A stretch of 64,000 nt of DNA from Trileptium ribeirensis (GCA_030248225.1 JASANE010021424.1:49270-113269), one strand, 5' to 3'; positions 34,801 through 48,774 are shown, counted from the stretch's first letter. Notes: generated from the sequence alone by a model not told the origin. Translations and numbers: made by a program.

Positions 34801-37800
34801 GTTGTGAGTCGACCGAGGTTAAATAAAACGTTTTTGATTGAAAATTACCATTGGGACTCCGAATCATCCACGGTCATACACGCACATACATGTTTCACTT
34901 GGGATTTATCGAAGTTTGCTTTCAGGATTTTATGCGTTTTCCGATTTCTTTGGACGAGAGCCCGTCCACTTGTTTATGCTCTGTTAGTAGGAATGCACTG
35001 GTATTTCTAGACTAATTTACCTTAGGGACACGTCCAAATTTCATTAATAAGACAATGGTGTCAGAGGCAACGTCCGCCTGCTAAAATTCCGTGTTGAAAC
35101 TTAAACACACACTGATATAACGCCCCGTGAGCGAGGTAGCTCACCTAGGCAAATTTGGCATATCTCGAGAGTTACCCCAGCAAATTGGTTAAAACTTTAC
35201 CCGGATCTCTAGGAGGATCCGAGCTATCGATTCAGCACCTAAAACGTTCAATTATCACGTCGCATGAACCCGATGACCTTGCAGGGGCTCGCCCCCGCTA
35301 AAATAGAAAAGTTAAATATTTCAAGATCTACTCCAGGAATCTTGTTAGGATTTTGAAAGTTTCTTCGTAATGCTCTCAGTTAATGAATGTACTTATAAGA
35401 CCTGTCGATTTTACTTCGGAACCCTAAACCCGACGGCCTTGAAGAAGCCTAACCCTACCAAAAATGTGAAATCAAGACTGAAACTAAAATATTTTAAGAG
35501 TCGCTCCAGGAATTTTGGTGAGACCCTCGCTGCTTCTTCGTAGGAATGTTCGCTACCGGACACAACCTTAAAACTCAGCATTAGCAAGTCGGAATCACAA
35601 GCCCGACGACCCGATAGGGGTCCGCCCCCACCTAAAATTTGAAATGTTTATAACTTAAAGTTCCCTCCAGGAATCTCGATGATTTTTATGGCACAAACAG
35701 AGGCCCTTTAGGCCTTCCATTTGAGATATTGAGCCCGGCAAAGCCGCGGCCCGGTCAAAAGTTACAATAAATTTAAACCCGAGCAGCGCAAAAGCCGCTC
35801 AGGTTTTCTGTGAAATTCATAGGTTTCCTTTTCTCGTATAAGCAATTTCATAGTTAGGTTTCGGTTTAGCTTTACTATAGATTTCCAGCATGTCTCTGTT
35901 TTTATCCCTCTGTACGTAACTGTCATCAGTGCAGCTCGACTGCAACGCAGTCACGAAATTTATATACGCTGCCACCGTAGCAGCAGTATCAAATTTACCA
36001 GAGTTGGAAAATTTGTTAGTAGTGGTGAAACTTTTGAGTGACAAAATTGACGATATCGCTAGACGCGATGTCGAGTCTTGGCCCGACCGACCGACTTTTG
36101 TGAGGACCGTTGACCCGGTCCTAGAAATTCGATGTAGAAGGTCAAACCCAGCCTCCAGGCAAAAGTTCGTAGAAAAAGGCTGGTAATTTAGGAAGATATG
36201 GCGAATTGTAGGTTTTCTCCAGCCCCTACGGAATTTAAGCTCAAATCTCGATCGAAAACTAGGAGACAAATCAGTCTAAGGATATCAACCGAGTAGGATT
36301 ATGCTAGTAAAACTGTTACGGTTGTTCCGACAACCGGGGCCTCCGTTAAATGACTTGCTTTGTCGAGCAGAAAGTGCCCGAAATAAAGTTCCAATTTTTG
36401 TACCAAACATAGCTCGCTTTAGAGGGTTTTAAGTCAAAATACCTTACGTTTCAGCACCTTCAGGATAGCACCGATGAGGCATCGCTACGCACAGTTTTCG
36501 TTCTAGTTAAATTTTTAGGCACAGGGATACACTTTGAACCCCTGTCCCCACACTTCAAAGCTGGCATAAAATTCATATAATGATGACGCACAGCCACTTT
36601 CTGTCATTAGTTGATAGAGTCTTCCTTTAGGATAGATCAACAAAACAACTCTATAGAATTAGGAGCTAAAACCGACCACACCTCACTTGAATCATATGTA
36701 TAACTCGCATAGTAAGGATTGCGGAACACGATGAACATGGCTTGTTGAAAGTTTGATAATGATGATCCGCAACCGGCATTTCGTCCCCAATCTCCAGGGG
36801 ACCGACGGTGGACTGAAACACAATGAAGCGAGGCAGCGACGCGAGTGTCAGAGTTCAGGTAGTGCCCCCGAGACATGAAGGCGTCGCTTAAATGTTGCTA
36901 ACGATGGTGCCGTGACCACACTTCGCGGAAGATCATTCCACGGCCTGACGTAAATTAAGACAAAAATTTTGTACTAGGAAACGATAGAAAATTCGGTCCC
37001 GCCTCAAATCTACCGGGATCCACGTTTGATTTACGAGATAAGTCTACACGATGATTTTAGTACCGTGGTAACCTATATTTGTAGATACTAAAAGTCTATT
37101 TTGCGCAATTGTGTCGATCATGGATTAGCCGTGATCTAAGACCAAACTTTGCCATTTTGCCATAGCGATGGTGAAGTATTTTTGTAAGGAACTAGAGCCG
37201 AAAATTTATCAATCATGTCTATTTATCCAGCCTAAGCTTCCGTTTTCTATCGTTCGGGAAATATGCTGATCTTGTAGGAAACTGGAACCAAAATTAATTA
37301 GTGAATCTATGACGCCTATTGAAAATTTTATGGTCACTGTAAGTACGTATGTATGTATGCGAGTAGGACAAAACCAATATCGTACCGTTGTTGCACCTTC
37401 ATTGTGAGTCGTACCGATGAACACTTCATAATCTTGTCATGGTATTAATAAGTATCGCTGTATCGTTGTTGTATTACGTTGTCGTAGGTTAACCTCATCG
37501 CTACTAACTGCGAGTATAAATAACCGATTATCATGTACCATAGTCTTGTGATTAGAATGAGCAAGATGAAGTCTCGCAAACGTTCTGTAGTACGCTTAAC
37601 CCCGCATACCTTGTTTCGTTTCCGCATTTCGCTTACCTGAATCTATTGTTGTGTCGGAGTACCGTTCACTAATGTTAGCAATCGTAGTTCCGAGCAAGTA
37701 GTTAGTTCCATGGCGCCTCTTTTATCGATAACGAACCGTAACACTTACCGGTACTGACTTTTGATTTGACCCACTGTTTTTATGAGTAAGGTAAGCGCAG

Positions 37801-38726
37801 CTGTCAATAGGAAAGGCTTCACAGTATATGCCGTGATTTGACCCAGCTGTGAGAGTTCAGTCAAAAAGGCGACGACTGCGCAACCCGCCCCGATTGATGC
37901 TCTGCTCATTTTTGTATTGGCGTACCGTATCTGTGCCATAAGGCTTATTGTATTCGCCCGTACAATACGTATCTGTCCATATACCGATAAATTCTTGTGA
38001 CTCATCAATAAAAGCTCAATGGAAACCCAAATTGTTCAAGTGTTTTGCTGACCTATAGTAGCGATAGGAACAAAAAGGGGTTTGAAATCCGTCACCCCAA
38101 ATCGACGACCCACGTTCAGGTTTGACACGCGCACCGAAGAAGCAAACCTCAGCGTGACTCGCCGATTACAAATAAGCTCGTTAATTATATTATAGGGTAC
38201 ACGTACAACTCGTACGACTCATAACACAAAGTTACCGCAAAATTGTAAAGTCACGCTGAGCGCCCGAAATAGGAAATTTAGACACGCGCGGATCCGACGT
38301 TAAACGTCTAGGGATTTGTCGGACCCAAGTGGGGGCCGCTGGCTAAATTAAATAAAGTAGTCGTTTCGAGAAAATGGGAACCGATTCTGATTAAGCTTAA
38401 ACATTCAAAATTCTATACTTCCCGGGTTAAACGTGGATAGGGAATCGCGATTTGGTCTCTTTGGCCTGTGAGCAGGTGACGGAGCCAACCTCCCTGGGGA
38501 CCTCAAAGGTAGTACCTCGTAGACTACGTGCGCAACCCGTCCGGCAGAATCAGAACACATCCTGTGAAGCGCTCCTGCGGATTGCTAAGCTCCGTAATTT
38601 CTTGGGCCTGACTCGAATAAAAGAAAATTTTCCCAATAGGTCCGCCCTTGAAGTCACGATAGCTGGGGTCGTATGGGCATTACATCTGGGAAGTTCATAA
38701 TGCAGCAGCGTCACGTCGATATAACA
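31880..38726 (+). mobile_element. Giant LTR, right copy (probably solo)
   Basis: About 6.85 kb, TGAGGCC...TAACA, the same family as 7753-13902 and inverted relative to it. Its promoter is at 34251-34289 and points right, toward the LTR end. No leader, primer site or gag follows 38726, so it looks like a solo LTR or a truncated element. No clear target duplication was found. Frames inside it are short and not shared with the left copy, except across the near-identical block 38445-38610, where the differences are mostly amino-acid changing. That argues against a protein there. Confidence 0.65.
34251..34289 (+). promoter_or_regulatory. Core promoter of right giant LTR
   Basis: TATAAAAGG at 34251, TTTAGTCC at 34282-34289 (a weakened Inr), then GACTTCGACAGCGC and GGTCGT at the same spacing as in the left copy. 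Sequence upstream of the start site has diverged; sequence just downstream is conserved. Confidence 0.65.
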
Positions 38727-40787
38727 TAATTAATTAATTAGCTAATTAAGTGTTTTTATGCAAATTTTAAAAACACTTCAAAATTGTTAATTTGTTGCGC
38801 TCAGGAGTTTTCGATGTCGCTGATCATGAATATGTGGCTTTTAAAGTTCTGTTATTTTATCATGCGTGCTAATTAATTTCTTAATTAGCTAATTAGCTGG
38901 TGTTACTAATTAGCTATTTCTAGCCAGCGAGATTTTCGTATGGTGGATTTGCCATCAATTACCTAAAACGTTTTACTTATTATAAATTGACTAAATATTT
39001 AGTTGAAATACATGTATACACAAATAAGATACCAAATACTTTGCTTTTTGCTCCGCTCACTTTTTGTAATTTATTACATTTACTAGTTATAACATATTCT
39101 GTGTTGCATTAAGAGTATGAACTGTTTGTTTGCATGGTATAAAATCTGTCTAGAACACCGAATAACAAAATCTAGTACCTATGTGGCGTCCAAAATTAAA
39201 AAAAATTAATGTTTTTGATATAGCAATGTATATCTGCTGAAGGAATGAATAAAACATAGCGCCGTACAGTTGCTGCTGACCTGAAACCTTATGAAAACCT
39301 TCTAAAACTGATGAACAAAGCGGCAAGAACAGTGGTCACCTACTTCAAGACGAATCTGCCGACCGACAATGCAGCGCTATCGTTAAGGAGACATAAGTGG
39401 CGATGGGAAGCTAGCTCTAGGAAGACCAACTTGGATTTTTTGTAAGATGGTGTTACAGGCGGTGGGCGACGAAATTCGGCGGCTACGGGAGTAACACCAC
39501 AGAATCTGAACCTACATACATGCGAGTTTCTTAATAATATAAAACTTTAGGATTACGGACTACTAAAATTGCGAACCAACCTGATGTCAAAAACCCGCTA
39601 TTAACATACTCTTACCTGTGACATCTTGCTTCTTTGCTCTGCTGAAATAAAAACAGAAAATATTCACAAACAGAAAGCTGGGTATAAAAGTAAGTGTATA
39701 AAAGCAAATATATTCAGAGCAACAAGATTAGAGAAAGTCAAAATTTGCAAATTCTAGCGTTCTATAGCGATCTTTATATAACACCCTTCGCAAAAACAGC
39801 CAAGTGAATTATATACGGGATATCGAGCCACGGCTAACCGGGCAACATAGTTTATGGTACACTGTATACAATGGTTTGGTTATCTAGACACCAGCAAAAA
39901 TGCTTAATGCCTTGTGTTTTGCGTTCGACGAGTTTAGTGTAGACGGTGCTTTACGTTTTTCAATGGGTTCAGGGTTCCAGAGGTTTCAGGATGGTATATT
40001 CATCAAACAAAACCTGTTACAAGTTACAGACTTTAAACAAAAAATAATTCTAAAATGAGACCACGCTCACTCCATTTCACTCTCGCATGCGAGATACAAG
40101 TTCCTTAGGATACGTTATTTAAACAAAACCGCGAATAACAATGTCACTCGAATAAATATACGTACCGGGCCGCATATTATGAGTGTTCGACTGATGGCAG
40201 TGCGATTGTATTAAAATATACGTAACAATTTAAAAAAACAATCAGTAACTTACCCTCGGCCGACGCCACCCATCGCAGGTCGCTAAAACAAAAATAATTT
40301 GACGTCATTATGACATAAACCAAGTTTCCCTACTGAAATTTATTTTACTGAATACTGAACAATTATATATGTGGTCTGGAAAGACAACTCGCTAAATCTA
40401 TGCAGGTGGTTAAGTCTATATAGTCATATATTTAGGTTCAGTACCAAATATATATATATATAAATTTGTAAGAACTTGGTACGTATATATAATTAGCGAT
40501 CATATGTTAGACATAATCGATCGCTGTTTAGTCGTTATTTTTCCAGTCAAACATGAGGTAAACTAGTAAATCATACTGCGAAATGCAATCTCTCGACACT
40601 TGTAGCAATCAAAGAAAGCACCCAGAAAATCCCATCAGGGCTGAGGCAATGGCAACTGTAAATTTTAAGCAGACGCAAAACCGGAAAAGGGTCTTTCCAA
40701 TCTATAATTAAAAGCTCTGAGAGCTGCTAGATTAGACGAGCGACATCACGCATCAATAAATTTCAGTGTATTTCAAGACGTTTTCTA
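38727..40787. other. No gene seen
   Basis: AT-rich. Nested TTAATTAGCTAATTA-type palindromes occur at 38727-38746 and about 38876-38915. A stretch at 39250-39500 is GC-richer but has stops in every frame. An AT run is at 40447-40461. Confidence 0.4.
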
Positions 40788-40792
40788 CCATG

Positions 40793-41123
40793 CTGGCCTG
40801 TCCACAGTGGGTGGTGTGGGACCTACCCCACTTTCCAAATCCAACATGTTCGTGATATTTTCACTCATGTCCGCTTCCCAACTCGGCCCCCGATGTTCAA
40901 CAAATTCCAAAAATTGTTTTTAAACATTAATTACCATTATTTATAATGCTAAAATATCGTTTTTAGCTTGAAAATACATTCCCGGTAGTAAAGCTGCATG
41001 AAAATATGAGAATATTTAGTATTTTTAAGCAAAATTTATCCCCCACGTTTAATTTTGCCCTGAGAATAAACATGGGGCCCCCCGAGGTTCCCCCCACTTT
41101 TCAAAGCTCTGTGGACATGACAG
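40793..41123. mobile_element. MITE, copy 2 (CTGGCC family)
   Basis: 331 bp starting CTGGCCTGTCCACAG and ending CTGTGGACATGACAG, flanked by a perfect 5-bp duplication CCATG (40788-40792 and 41124-41128). It is in the same orientation as copy 1. Shared interior phrases include CCCCACTTTCCAAAT, ATTTAG(C/T)ATTTTTAAGC and GAA(T)AAACATG. Confidence 0.85.
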
Positions 41124-41277
41124 CCATGTACTCTATTTTGTAAAAATTACAGCCAAACAGGTCCCGACAGTCCCAGGCCACATATGAACGGTAATGTTAA
41201 AATATAATTCCAGATTAAAAAACAGAAACAGATACAAGCAAATGATAAAATAAGTACATCCGAAGTAATATATATAC

Positions 41278-42412
41278 AAGGGAGTAACCGGAATTCCGGT
41301 TCCGGCGAAAATTGTGTTCCGGTTGCCGTTCCGGCAAAGGGCACAAACCATACCGGAACCGGAATTCCGGTTTAAAAAGTTTGTTTGAAATTCTCCACTT
41401 TTTTTGCTTCATCTGTGATCCAAACATATGTAATATATATTATACAATGATCAAGCTCCAATACAACCAAGCAAAAGAAAAGATCAACCAAGTAGTTTGC
41501 CGTTTGAAACGTAAGTAGGGCACATAATTTCAGTAGGAATTTTTCATAATAACCTGCAGGAGTTTGTTAACAAATCAAAGCCAGGTCGTTGCTTGTAGGA
41601 GCTATTTTACACATCCAGAAGTCTGTAAGGTACATTTCAATTAAACCGGTCCAATTCGGTAACAGAGTATGGCTAACGCAGAAGTACTTAGGGTATGCTT
41701 GGCTAACATAAATTGCTTCAAGAACCCGCCAATGCCAAGTCTAAATTGAAGTAAACTAACGTTATCTGCAAAGCAATTAGAAACTGCTTTCTTGGCAAAG
41801 AACTGTATTTATTGAAACTGTGCGAACAGCATCACAGTGTGTCTCATTTATAGCATTCTGATTAGAAAGCTATCATTATTATCAATCTAACTTACGGGCA
41901 CTGTTTGTCCAACGCTAGCCTAAACAGTGTACCTGATCAGAAAATTACCTTCTATCTATTATTTTCTCTTAGAATCATATAAACCAATAATTTCAAGTTT
42001 CCTACAGAAGAACATGAAACAAACGTATGTGTAGTAAAGGAAGGCGACTAGCGACAGAGCGAAAGTGTGTATTGTACGCTCCAAGCTTTGTAAGCATATT
42101 CGATTTGACGCAGTATGCACAATGGTATAGTGGAAGGCATTTTTTGCTCTGGGTGTCCAAAAATCGACATATTTTATCGATAAATAAACATTATTAGCTT
42201 CCTCAGTCTCTTCAAAGTTTCAGAAAGGCAATAATACCATCGCAAAACATTAAGTTTAATGTAAAAGTTATTTTTAATGCATTTTAAATCCACTATACCT
42301 TCATTTCTTCCTTCATCTGTTTTACTATATATAAATTTCGAAGACCAAATTCCGGATCCGGCTTAAATGGACGGTTCCGGTTCCGGCAAATTTCGGTTCC
42401 GGTTATTCACTG
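41278..42412. mobile_element. Non-autonomous hAT element with perfect TSD
   Basis: 1,135 bp. Inverted ends are AAGGGAGTAACCGGAA (left) and, read from the right, CAGTGAATAACCGGAA. CCGGTTCCGG-type subterminal motifs occur at both ends (41290-41370 and 42350-42400). A perfect 8-bp duplication ATATATAC lies at 41270-41277 and 42413-42420, the hAT signature. No transposase frame is visible. Confidence 0.85.
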
Positions 42413-42420
42413 ATATATAC

Positions 42421-45400
42421 CACATGTTGCAATAATTTATGTTGTGAAGGTGAGTAAGGATTCAGAGTAAAACACGGTAAGATAATCAAGAAATTTGATC
42501 CCAACTAAATATATCAATGCACTATGATATCCGTACATACATAAATTTTAAAAATTTATCTAAATCAACCGCTAACAAAATATGTGCAGCATAACATTGT
42601 GTTTTAACCTTGCACGCTGTTTCAGTAATGCCATCGCCTAATTCGTTACCACACACAACTTAATCATGCCACAACATAAACTTAACTAAATCAAACCAAT
42701 TAAATTCTGAGCGAGTGAGTGAGACGATCGAAGCGTAGAATTCTTTGCATGCCAGAGTGCTAAAATTCGACGGTGTCAGTTTTTTGATTTTATTGGGATG
42801 ACACGTATAACTCATCCTCGGTTAAACGGATTGTGTCGGCGATAGCTCATCTGAAATATCTAGTTGTGCCCTATACTTAAGCGGGAAGCACGATTCCAAC
42901 ATGTTCCCCTCGAAAATACGGGCCACAAGAGATTAATCTCTTTTCTATAAATCTGTATATATTGCTTTGCTACGTACGCAGTTCTCTTAGGATGCAGGAT
43001 TTGGGTCAAAACCGTCTCTAAAATGGGTCCATGAGTCCCAAATTACTCGAAAATGATAATGCCTCCGCAACCACTCGAGCTATACAGGTGTGTTCCATCT
43101 TAGTGGAACAGTTCATCCTCTATGTAGTAGCAAATAGTTTGCTGCTATTGCCATTATTTACACTGCAAAGTTGGTTTAAAACGGTTTTTCAATGGGCCCA
43201 TGGGACACAAAATACACAAAAATAGTTATATGTATTTATATATTTCTTCAACCACTCGAGCTGTTTGTGTTTTGGTCCGTTTTGTAGAAAAATTCGTCCT
43301 CTATATACGTACATGAGGATTGCGAGCACAATAATCGGTATATCTTCTCAACTATTCCAGCAGCTTGGCTATAAATGTGGTGACTCACTTTGTAATTTAA
43401 TGCTCAATATAGCTGTGCACGTCTCTCTAAATAACATATTCACCACTCATATTTCAGCACTTTGGTGATAAGACAAGCTACTAATCATAAGATATATCGA
43501 TTTAGTATCAGTGAACATAGAGTAAGCCAACAAATACTAACAAAACGCACGCTTACCGAAGTCATGTTGTACCTGGATATACAAAAAGATACAAATATTA
43601 CTGATGAGCTGTATAACGTAACTTTTTCTCTGCATAAATTATGGTAATGGTAGAAACGCGCTATTTTGACCAAAACACACCCCCAAAAAAACAAGAAGTT
43701 TCAATTTCATGTTTTCAGAGAGTTCGATAATACCCTTCAAGTGGGCGTCTAGTATAGTCTAGAGATCTTAAATTTAAAAATATTAGATTGTGTCCTGCAA
43801 ATTTCTACGCTTCGGAGTACCTGGGTTCTCCAAATTGGGGGCGGTTAGTGGGGCCCCTGGCATTTTTCGGTTGCTCGTGGTTCATAACAGGAGCCTCTCG
43901 GTTCATGCCCTCTGGCAAATACTTGGGCTCCCCGTCATTCACCGCCTTTTGGAAAATTTTTTTGTTTCCAATCGGTCCAAGGTACAAAAAATTTGATCAA
44001 AATTTGCACTAAAATCCCGTTTTAATTTTTAACCGTTTTCGGAAAAATCGGGCGACCCCGGTTCCAAATTAGAGGCCCTGGTTCATGCACTCTGGCAAGA
44101 TTTTCAGCAAATAGAGCCCAGAGTAATAATGGTCGAAAAATAAAAAAAACTTTAAATTGTTTTTAAAATAGGCGTAAACTAGGGTTGCGAAGGTAGAGTG
44201 TACTTCTAAAATAGCATTATTTAGTGATTAGAGCGGACCAAATTTCAATGACGTGAGAGCCATATGTGACGTACTATAGCTTGTAAGTCAAAACCTCAGG
44301 TGTTGGAACGTCAGATGAGCAAAGTTTTCGTTATGCAACCGGCGACTCTTGATTCGGCTTATTTATGGTACCGTGAATCTCTGGCGCACAGGTATATACT
44401 TTAATTTAAACATGTTTCTACAACTCATACGGTCAGTTGTTTTTTGCTACAACAAAGGGCTTTTCGAGGGCAGGAAACTGATCCTGTTCCTCTTCCCGAC
44501 AGCAATTGAAATTTTTAACAAAATTTACAATGTAGTATATAAGTTATTTCAAACTTTATTAATGAGTAATCATCATTGGGATTAATAAATTAGTAGCAAA
44601 TATATCTATTTCCTGCTACGGATATGTAATTGTTTTTGAAAAAATTTCGGGGGAAGCACGTTAGGGTTTTTCGGGGTTGACAGAACCTTGCACTACCTAT
44701 TTTTCGCTGCGAAGTCTTACCTCAAGATATATTTCGCGAAATATACATACCCGCATGGTCAAACTTCACAACGTGTAATTCTTGACCCTTTGGGGCCCCA
44801 TATCGACCGGGAAGATGCGGTCGGTGGGTTTAGCGTCTAATAAAAGAGAATAATCATACTAAATTTGTAATTAAATAAAAACTGAAAGATCCATCGATCC
44901 AGTAATGAGTTATGATCTTCACAGATGGAAAAAATAAAGAAATTTTTACAATTTTTGCCTTTAACAAAGCTATAGGGGGGAAACTCCTCTCGTTTGCAAC
45001 CTGAGAAAATTTTTCAGAGCGGACCTATATACTAAATTAAAAAGTTTCGAGTCAACAGGTGCAATATCCAGTTATGGCTCCAATCTATACTTTTAATTCA
45101 TAGCCAGTTTTGAATTACATTCGCCTGAATGGAATTCACTGATCTCTGAAGTATTGATGTATAAAGATATCGTAACACATGAAAGTATATAACTCCAAAG
45201 TTCTAATTTCATTTGGGAACGAACTTCCTAACAACTACTTGGTTATCCAGCACAATATATATACTGGGAAAATTCACGCGAACGACAATAATATTTTCTC
45301 ACAACTGGGAAATAATATTCCAAACAAATTCGTTGACTACAATTAAAACAAACGAATACAAATCGTAAAAAAGTACCACTTATAAAAGCAAGAGCATGAA

Positions 45401-46965
45401 GTTACCAAAATCTCAAGAACCATATACTTTGTATTAAAAGAAAATCCCGTGCTGAAAGCCTATTTATGCCTTTCGTTAAAGGGCAAACCCGGCGATTATG
45501 TCTTTCGGGTCGAAATGAGTGCCAAACATAGTCAGTTTTTCAAATGTGGCCATCAGGGTATCTATCTTTCGCGACCTATATCTAGCAATCGTGACACTAC
45601 ATAAAATCCCTTAGTCAAGATCTGGAGGGCTACAACTTTACTGTTATGCATTTTTGTCAGTGTGCCATTGTCGATCTATAAGCCAGATAAGAACGTACCC
45701 TAAAAAGTGAAAATTTTTAAATTTTTACATTGCACGTTTTTTGTTGGTTGTGGTGAACTATGGTATTAAAACGTTATTTAACCAGTAAACAAATTAATTT
45801 TATTGTTTTAACACCATATTAGCTGTGTTATTATCCCTGCGGGACGGTGCCGGAGGGAAATTTGGTAAATTTTGTAACCAAAAGTAGACTTCGTAGAAAA
45901 GTAGAATTTCGCCACTTTAACAATATAGAAATATGTAGGTCAATAGAACATACCTATAAATTTTTGAGGTTGCTTAAGATAGATGCAATGGTATTGGTGG
46001 TATTCATCGAATAAAGCAAATCTTAAAGGCCATACTAACGTAAAAATCACGTCAAATTGTAAATTTTCATAAAATTTGTGAATAATAATCAAAAGTTTTT
46101 GCCTTTTTGGTCATTGGAACAAGAAATAAACAGTTCCTCGGTTTTGATATTTGACTTAAAATGACCGTAGTCTTATCACTGAAGTACTGCCAGTTTATAA
46201 TTGCTATGATGGAACATTAGGCGGGCTCAGGAATCTGAATTTGAACGACAGAATCGTCAATATGAGGAAAGTACAACACTTGCTGTTTCCCCTCGCTTTG
46301 CGCGTTATTAGTTACACTGTTAAGATATCACCAGCTAAAGCAACTATTTCACGAGAAAGCTGTCTATTATGCGCAATAAGTTTGAGTATTTACGAGGGCT
46401 TTTTAGCCAAAGACGTTGTAAAAACGCCATGGATTAGCAGTCATGATAAAACAAATGTTTTAAGTTTTTTAATAATCTGTAAACAATCTATCACCTAGCA
46501 TGTCACTAGTGAGGGTGGGCAGCGACAGCCCCCTAATGTCGGCCCATTCTGGTTAGCGGCGAGGCCTCCCCCCGGTTGGTGAATTTTAAATTTGCGATAA
46601 CCCCGTTCATTGTCCCCCACATTTTTAAAATTACGGTGAAATCAGCAACCAGCACTGTGCGCACGCTCACGTAACGTAATTTAATTCCAAAAACTGCTCT
46701 TGGCTATAATAAAATGAATATAACTCGAAAAATACAAAATATTTTGCGTTAAAGCACAGCTAGACAAAGTTACATACTGCTTTACATGACTTATCTTTCT
46801 GATCTTATTATTTCTTCAAAATTCTATGATCTCAATTTATTTCGCCCGTTGGGCAATCTGTCCGGATGTAACATATATATTACTTGCCTTTCAATGAATA
46901 ACTCAAAATTTTGTATTTATATATATAATTAAATGTATTAAACAGTGCAACAAAGCACATTTTTT
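42421..46965. other. No gene seen
   Basis: 4.5 kb of AT-rich sequence with short random frames. Around 43800-44120 there are two related phrases (GGTTCATGC.CTCTGGCAA and neighbouring GGGCTCC/GAGCCC) suggesting an old internal duplication. The longest frame (46241-46498) has no recognisable motif. Confidence 0.4.
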
Positions 46966-46969
46966 ATTT

Positions 46970-47110
46970 TGTGTTGTTTGGATGGGAGTAGGGGCTGGTG
47001 GGTATATTTTATTATGACGGCTATCAGAGTTAAAAATCGGAGGCAATTCCTCACTTGAAGATGTGGTGTTCGTACGCATAGCCAGTAGAATGCCGGCGGA
47101 AAACTGTATT
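46970..47110 (+). repeat. Dispersed repeat, copy A
   Basis: GTAGGGGCTGGTGGG...GGCTATC.G..TTAAAAA...CAGTA.AATGCCGG matches copy B at 48775-48930 in the same orientation with many substitutions. The similarity may extend further right at a lower level. The family is unknown. Confidence 0.6.
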
Positions 47111-47469
47111 AGGTTATTTACTTGGTGCGCGTCTATCTTAACTCTCGTTGCCTTGATTTAATTCGCGCTGCGGCGTGGCTATTTCGATGTGCTCTGTTAA
47201 TTAATCCAACAGGAACCCAATAATGGCGATATATTCAAAAGTTAGCAACACGCACACGGATTAATGCAAAGTATCGCAGCTTATGTTGGCGATAATTGTT
47301 ACTGAACGCGTTTGATATCTGTGCTACAAATTTACCTAGTTCCCAATTACTCGTCGTTCCTGGTCTCTTGATGAATTTGCTACTTGCCAAGCCTTGTTTT
47401 ATCTCTCAGCTCAAGTTTTGAGCGCACTATTATTCTAAATAGTTATTTGATAAGTTAACGTTAGGTTAA

Positions 47470-47860
47470 GTATTAATTACTTTTCCTCATGAGGTTCGTA
47501 CGTAGCCTTCCGGACGGCTAGACCCGTACGTTTATTTGAGTGCCTTAACCTTTTCCTTAAATTTACGCTAATAGTTTCCTTAGGTTTTCCTCTTGTGAGG
47601 TTTGTACGAAGCTTTCCGGACGGACAGACCCGTGCGTTTATTTAAATACCTTAACCTCGGCCTTAGATTTACGCTAATAGTTTCCTTAGAGCCAAAAGTA
47701 TCGGGACGGCTTACTGAAGGATCCTGATAAATTATTATTTTCCCCTTGTGGGTTTGTACAAAGCCTTCCGGACGGCTAGACCCGTATGTTTATTTAAATA
47801 CCTTATCCTAGGATCTTACATTTATGCTGATCACGTTCTGTTATTTTAACTTTCCCGCTT
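47470..47860. repeat. Tandem repeat of about 105 bp, three copies
   Basis: Copies near 47483, 47586 and 47745 share TTCCGGACGG, AGACCCGT and GTTTATTT, followed by CCTTAACC and TTTACGCTAATAGTTTCCTTA. The third copy is separated by a roughly 60-bp insert. Confidence 0.85.
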
Positions 47861-48774
47861 CCAGACGTCTAGCTAGGCCCGATATATAGCTATTGAATAG
47901 TTGGCAGCTACTCTCTAGTTCCCATTAATTACTTGGTCTCGAACTTCCCGAACTCGCCCAGGGAATGCTCACGTACACCCGTCCCGGCTAACTCCACTGG
48001 GTATTTATCAGCTGTGGCATTTCGCTTCGGAACTCTAAGGGGAGGGACGTTATTGTTTATGGTTACGCTCGTGCTCGCTCAAGTTTTATCAGGGAAATTA
48101 ATAAAAATAATATAATACGAGAATAAAATACCTATTTGTATCATTGTTTTGAGACTCAACGTCAATTTCTTCTAGAAAACAAGGCATACATCATTCAAAC
48201 CGGAAATGTATGGAGCCTTTTAACTGAAAATCTAATCAATAGCAAGCTCCGAGCATCCAAGCTACAATCACTAAGTGAAGTCAAAAAATGCTAAATAAGT
48301 CGTAATATAGTTGAAGTATTCACATAGATTCGTGTGTAAAATTTGAAAACTCTAATATCGGCTAGCTAGGTGATCCGAAAACCAAAATAATAAAAACTAA
48401 ATCAGTGAATAATGCCCATATTGTAGTAAATCTTAAAACAATGCGTGGTGATACTCCTTCGTAAACGTAAAACAAGTATATAGCGAGCGAATGTCGATTA
48501 ACGTAGGCGAAGCTCACCAAACTCGACAGAAACATGTTTCCGACTGAACAAAACGAATCTAACATATGTTAGCTAAATTAGGTAATTTGTGCTAATTATG
48601 CAAATTAGCACCAATTGAAAACAATGAAACAGAAAGGAAAAGAAAAGCCCAGGAGAGGGTGGGATATAATAAGGGATTTGGTGACCAACCCGGGGTTTTT
48701 AGTAAATTTTGGGGTTTTACCGGAAACTCCCCTGGTAGACTGGTACACCCCTAACAACATTAACTGTTATATTT

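Noticed and set aside
38452..38700. 82-codon frame shared in part with 7828-8031
   Set aside because: Shared because the DNA block is nearly identical. The differences are mostly amino-acid changing and the frames diverge at both ends, so a protein is not supported.
7753..38726. One 31-kb DNA transposon with 6-kb inverted ends
   Set aside because: No transposase or replication gene lies between the arms. TG...CA ends, an internal Pol II promoter and a gag directly downstream of one arm fit LTRs better. Kept as the alternative in the findings.
43788..44012. Overlapping short frames on both strands
   Set aside because: Overlapping open frames on both strands over a GC-richer repeat patch; no motif and no conservation evidence.
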